Assembly (NCBI GenBank): GCA_020435415.1
Contig: JAGQZQ010000030.1
Span: 1 to 34,102 of the forward strand
Reading direction: 5' to 3'
Length of the DNA: 34,102 nt
Source of the DNA: Flavobacteriales bacterium
Lineage (GTDB): Bacteria; Bacteroidota; Bacteroidia; JACJYZ01
Part shown: one piece after another, positions 32,747-34,102 of the stretch
Layout of the letters: every line of letters begins with the position of its first letter
Position numbering within the stretch: the first letter of the stretch is position 1
Translations under genes and position numbers: made by a program
Notes under the pieces: generated by a model
What the model saw: only the letters and a program-made list of their open reading frames with translations
What the model was told of the DNA's origin: nothing
The model's database searches: none

Positions 32747-34021
32747 TTACACCGCTTTCACCAGAAAATAATTCTTCTTTCCTTTTTGTGCGAGGATATA
32801 TCTGTTGTTCAGCAGGTGGTCCGCATTCACCGTCGTACTGTCGGACACCTTCTCTTTATTAATGGAGATTCCGCCGCTTTGCAACATGCGTCTGGCTTCG
32901 CCTTTGGAAGGAAAGATGCCGGTCTTGGTGCTCAGGAATTCCAGGATATCCAGTCCGCCGTCCAGCTCGGATTTTCCGATTTCCACCTGGGGAACACCAT
33001 CTAATACCGATAGCAGGTCGGACTCGTTCAATGTACGAAGTTGTTCCGTTGTTCCTTTTCCAAAAAGGATGTCGGCAGCCATCATGGCTTTCTCATAGTC
33101 TTCTCGGGAATGCACCAGTGTGGTGATCTCCTCGGCGATCCGTTTTTGCAGTAAACGGGCGTGTGGTTCGGCGGCATGTGCTTTCTCCAGTGTGGTGATA
33201 TCTTCTTCCGACAGCATGGTGAAGATGCGGATGTAGCGCGCTGAATCTTCATCGGAACTATTCAGCCAGAATTGTGTGAACTTGTAGGGGGAGGTACGCT
33301 CCGGATCGAGCCATACATTACCCTCCTCGGTTTTTCCGAATTTGGAACCATCGGCCTTGGTGACCAGGGGTGAAGTGAGTGCAAATGCTTCACCGCTGCT
33401 TTTTCTGCGGATGAGTTCGGTACCGGTTACGATGTTTCCCCACTGATCGGAACCACCCATCTGCAACTTGCAGTTGTGTTCTTTATAAAGATGAAAAAAG
33501 TCGTAGCCCTGCACCAGCTGGTACGTGAACTCGGTGAAAGAAAGTCCGGTTTCAAGACGCTTCTGCACGGAATCTTTCCCCATCATGTAATTGACGGTAA
33601 TATGCTTACCCACGTCACGGATGAATTCCAGAAAGCCCATCTGTCCGAACCAGTCGTAGTTATTCACCATTACGGCAGCATTGGGTTTATCGTCGAATTC
33701 CAGGAATTTCTCCAGTTGTTTCTTTATGCTATCCGCATTGTGGCGGATGATGTCCTCGGAAAGGAGATTACGTTCCTGTGATTTTCCGGAAGGGTCACCT
33801 ACCATTCCGGTGGCGCCTCCTACCAGTGCAAAAGGTTTATGTCCCGCACGCTGGAAGTGCATCAGCAGCATGATCTGCACCAAACTACCGATGTGGAGTG
33901 AGTCAGCGGTTGGGTCAAATCCGATATAGCCCGCTGTCATTTCTTTGGCCAGTTGTTCTTCCGTTCCGGGCATCACGTCGTGTATCATGCCACGCCACCT
34001 GAGTTCTTCGATAAAGTTCAT
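32747..34021 (-). CDS. tyrS: Tyrosyl-tRNA synthetase
   Basis: A 424-residue class I synthetase that charges tRNA(Tyr). The HIGH-type motif is HIGS (43-46), the tyrosine-pocket loop is [12 protein letters not shown], and the anticodon/active-site segments [12 protein letters not shown] and [14 protein letters not shown] are present. The KMSKS-type loop is KFGKT (227-231). A C-terminal S4-like RNA-binding domain (about 355-424) carries [19 protein letters not shown]. Length is typical of the bacterial TyrS type. The ATG at 34021 gives a normal N-terminus. Confidence 0.97.
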   Translation of the reverse strand: MNFIEELRWRGMIHDVMPGTEEQLAKEMTAGYIGFDPTADSLHIGSLVQIMLLMHFQRAGHKPFALVGGATGMVGDPSGKSQERNLLSEDIIRHNADSIKKQLEKFLEFDDKPNAAVMVNNYDWFGQMGFLEFIRDVGKHITVNYMMGKDSVQKRLETGLSFTEFTYQLVQGYDFFHLYKEHNCKLQMGGSDQWGNIVTGTELIRRKSSGEAFALTSPLVTKADGSKFGKTEEGNVWLDPERTSPYKFTQFWLNSSDEDSARYIRIFTMLSEEDITTLEKAHAAEPHARLLQKRIAEEITTLVHSREDYEKAMMAADILFGKGTTEQLRTLNESDLLSVLDGVPQVEIGKSELDGGLDILEFLSTKTGIFPSKGEARRMLQSGGISINKEKVSDSTTVNADHLLNNRYILAQKGKKNYFLVKAV

Positions 34022-34044
34022 GCATTCTGATTTAAGGACGTAAA

Positions 34045-34087
34045 GATAGGTTATAGTTTATAGTTCATAGTTTATGGTTTATAGTTG
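34045..34087. repeat. AT-rich repeat of TATAGTT-like heptads upstream of tyrS
   Basis: Near-direct repeats of TATAGTT/CATAGTT/TATGGTT run from about 34048 to 34086. A possible GATAG/CTATC pair (34043-34047 and 34090-34094) encloses them. It resembles the left arm of the window's other AT-rich repeats in composition, but the window ends soon after, so its full extent is not visible. Confidence 0.5.
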
Positions 34088-34102
34088 CGCTATCTGCCTA
34101 CT

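Overview
The window reads as chromosomal DNA of a member of the Bacteroidota. The evidence is a type IX secretion-type C25 peptidase with a PorV-like barrel, a DUF5686 outer-membrane protein with a carboxypeptidase-regulatory-like plug, a RecQ with a C-terminal helical extension, near-absence of Shine-Dalgarno sequences, and -7 elements of the TAnnTTTG type. No rRNA, tRNA, CRISPR array, phage or plasmid replication gene was seen. The left edge cuts a gene (dsbD).

Layout. (1) 1-9760, minus strand: a tightly packed housekeeping block, read in transcription order as lnt, lpdA, hemH, pabB, tilS, a small conserved protein, a terminator, yhhQ and dsbD (partial). The themes are lipoprotein maturation, redox, haem, folate precursor and tRNA modification. 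(2) 9761-16098, minus: a spacer with an inverted repeat, then the overlapping pair porV2-like/porU2-like, which probably acts at the outer membrane in type IX secretion. (3) 16166-18647, plus: a GT39-like membrane glycosyltransferase, pssA (phosphatidylserine synthase) and purS. (4) 18699-23824, minus: kdsD, tatC, a DUF5686 protein and lptB, an envelope-biogenesis run (Kdo precursor, Tat export, an outer-membrane barrel, LPS export ATPase). (5) 23898-28562: recQ (+), an M20 amidohydrolase (-) and a secreted isoaspartyl peptidase/asparaginase (+). (6) 28563-30300: an accessory island with a REP-associated tyrosine transposase (RAYT), five bipartite REP elements in two orientations, and an AT-rich DUF2513 gene. 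(7) 30301-34021: a LysE-type exporter, an SRPBCC protein, a small transglutaminase-like protein, a ParE-type toxin-antitoxin pair, and tyrS (-).

Two families of intergenic repeats stand out. Family 1 (three full copies near 18642, 26131 and 27396) is an AT-rich nested hairpin with outer arms of 11-14 bp that covary between copies. Two of these copies sit at convergent gene ends and overlap stop codons, which suggests bidirectional terminators. Family 2 is the REP set around the RAYT gene. Both REP pairs are spaced exactly 120 bp. One pair is a true 120-bp tandem duplication that takes in the last bases of the transposase gene. The REP/RAYT/DUF2513 island is the most unusual structure in the window. 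The longest stretch without a gene (29946-30300) holds the two upstream REPs and a LysE promoter candidate; 9761-10003 holds only an inverted repeat and a weak candidate promoter region.
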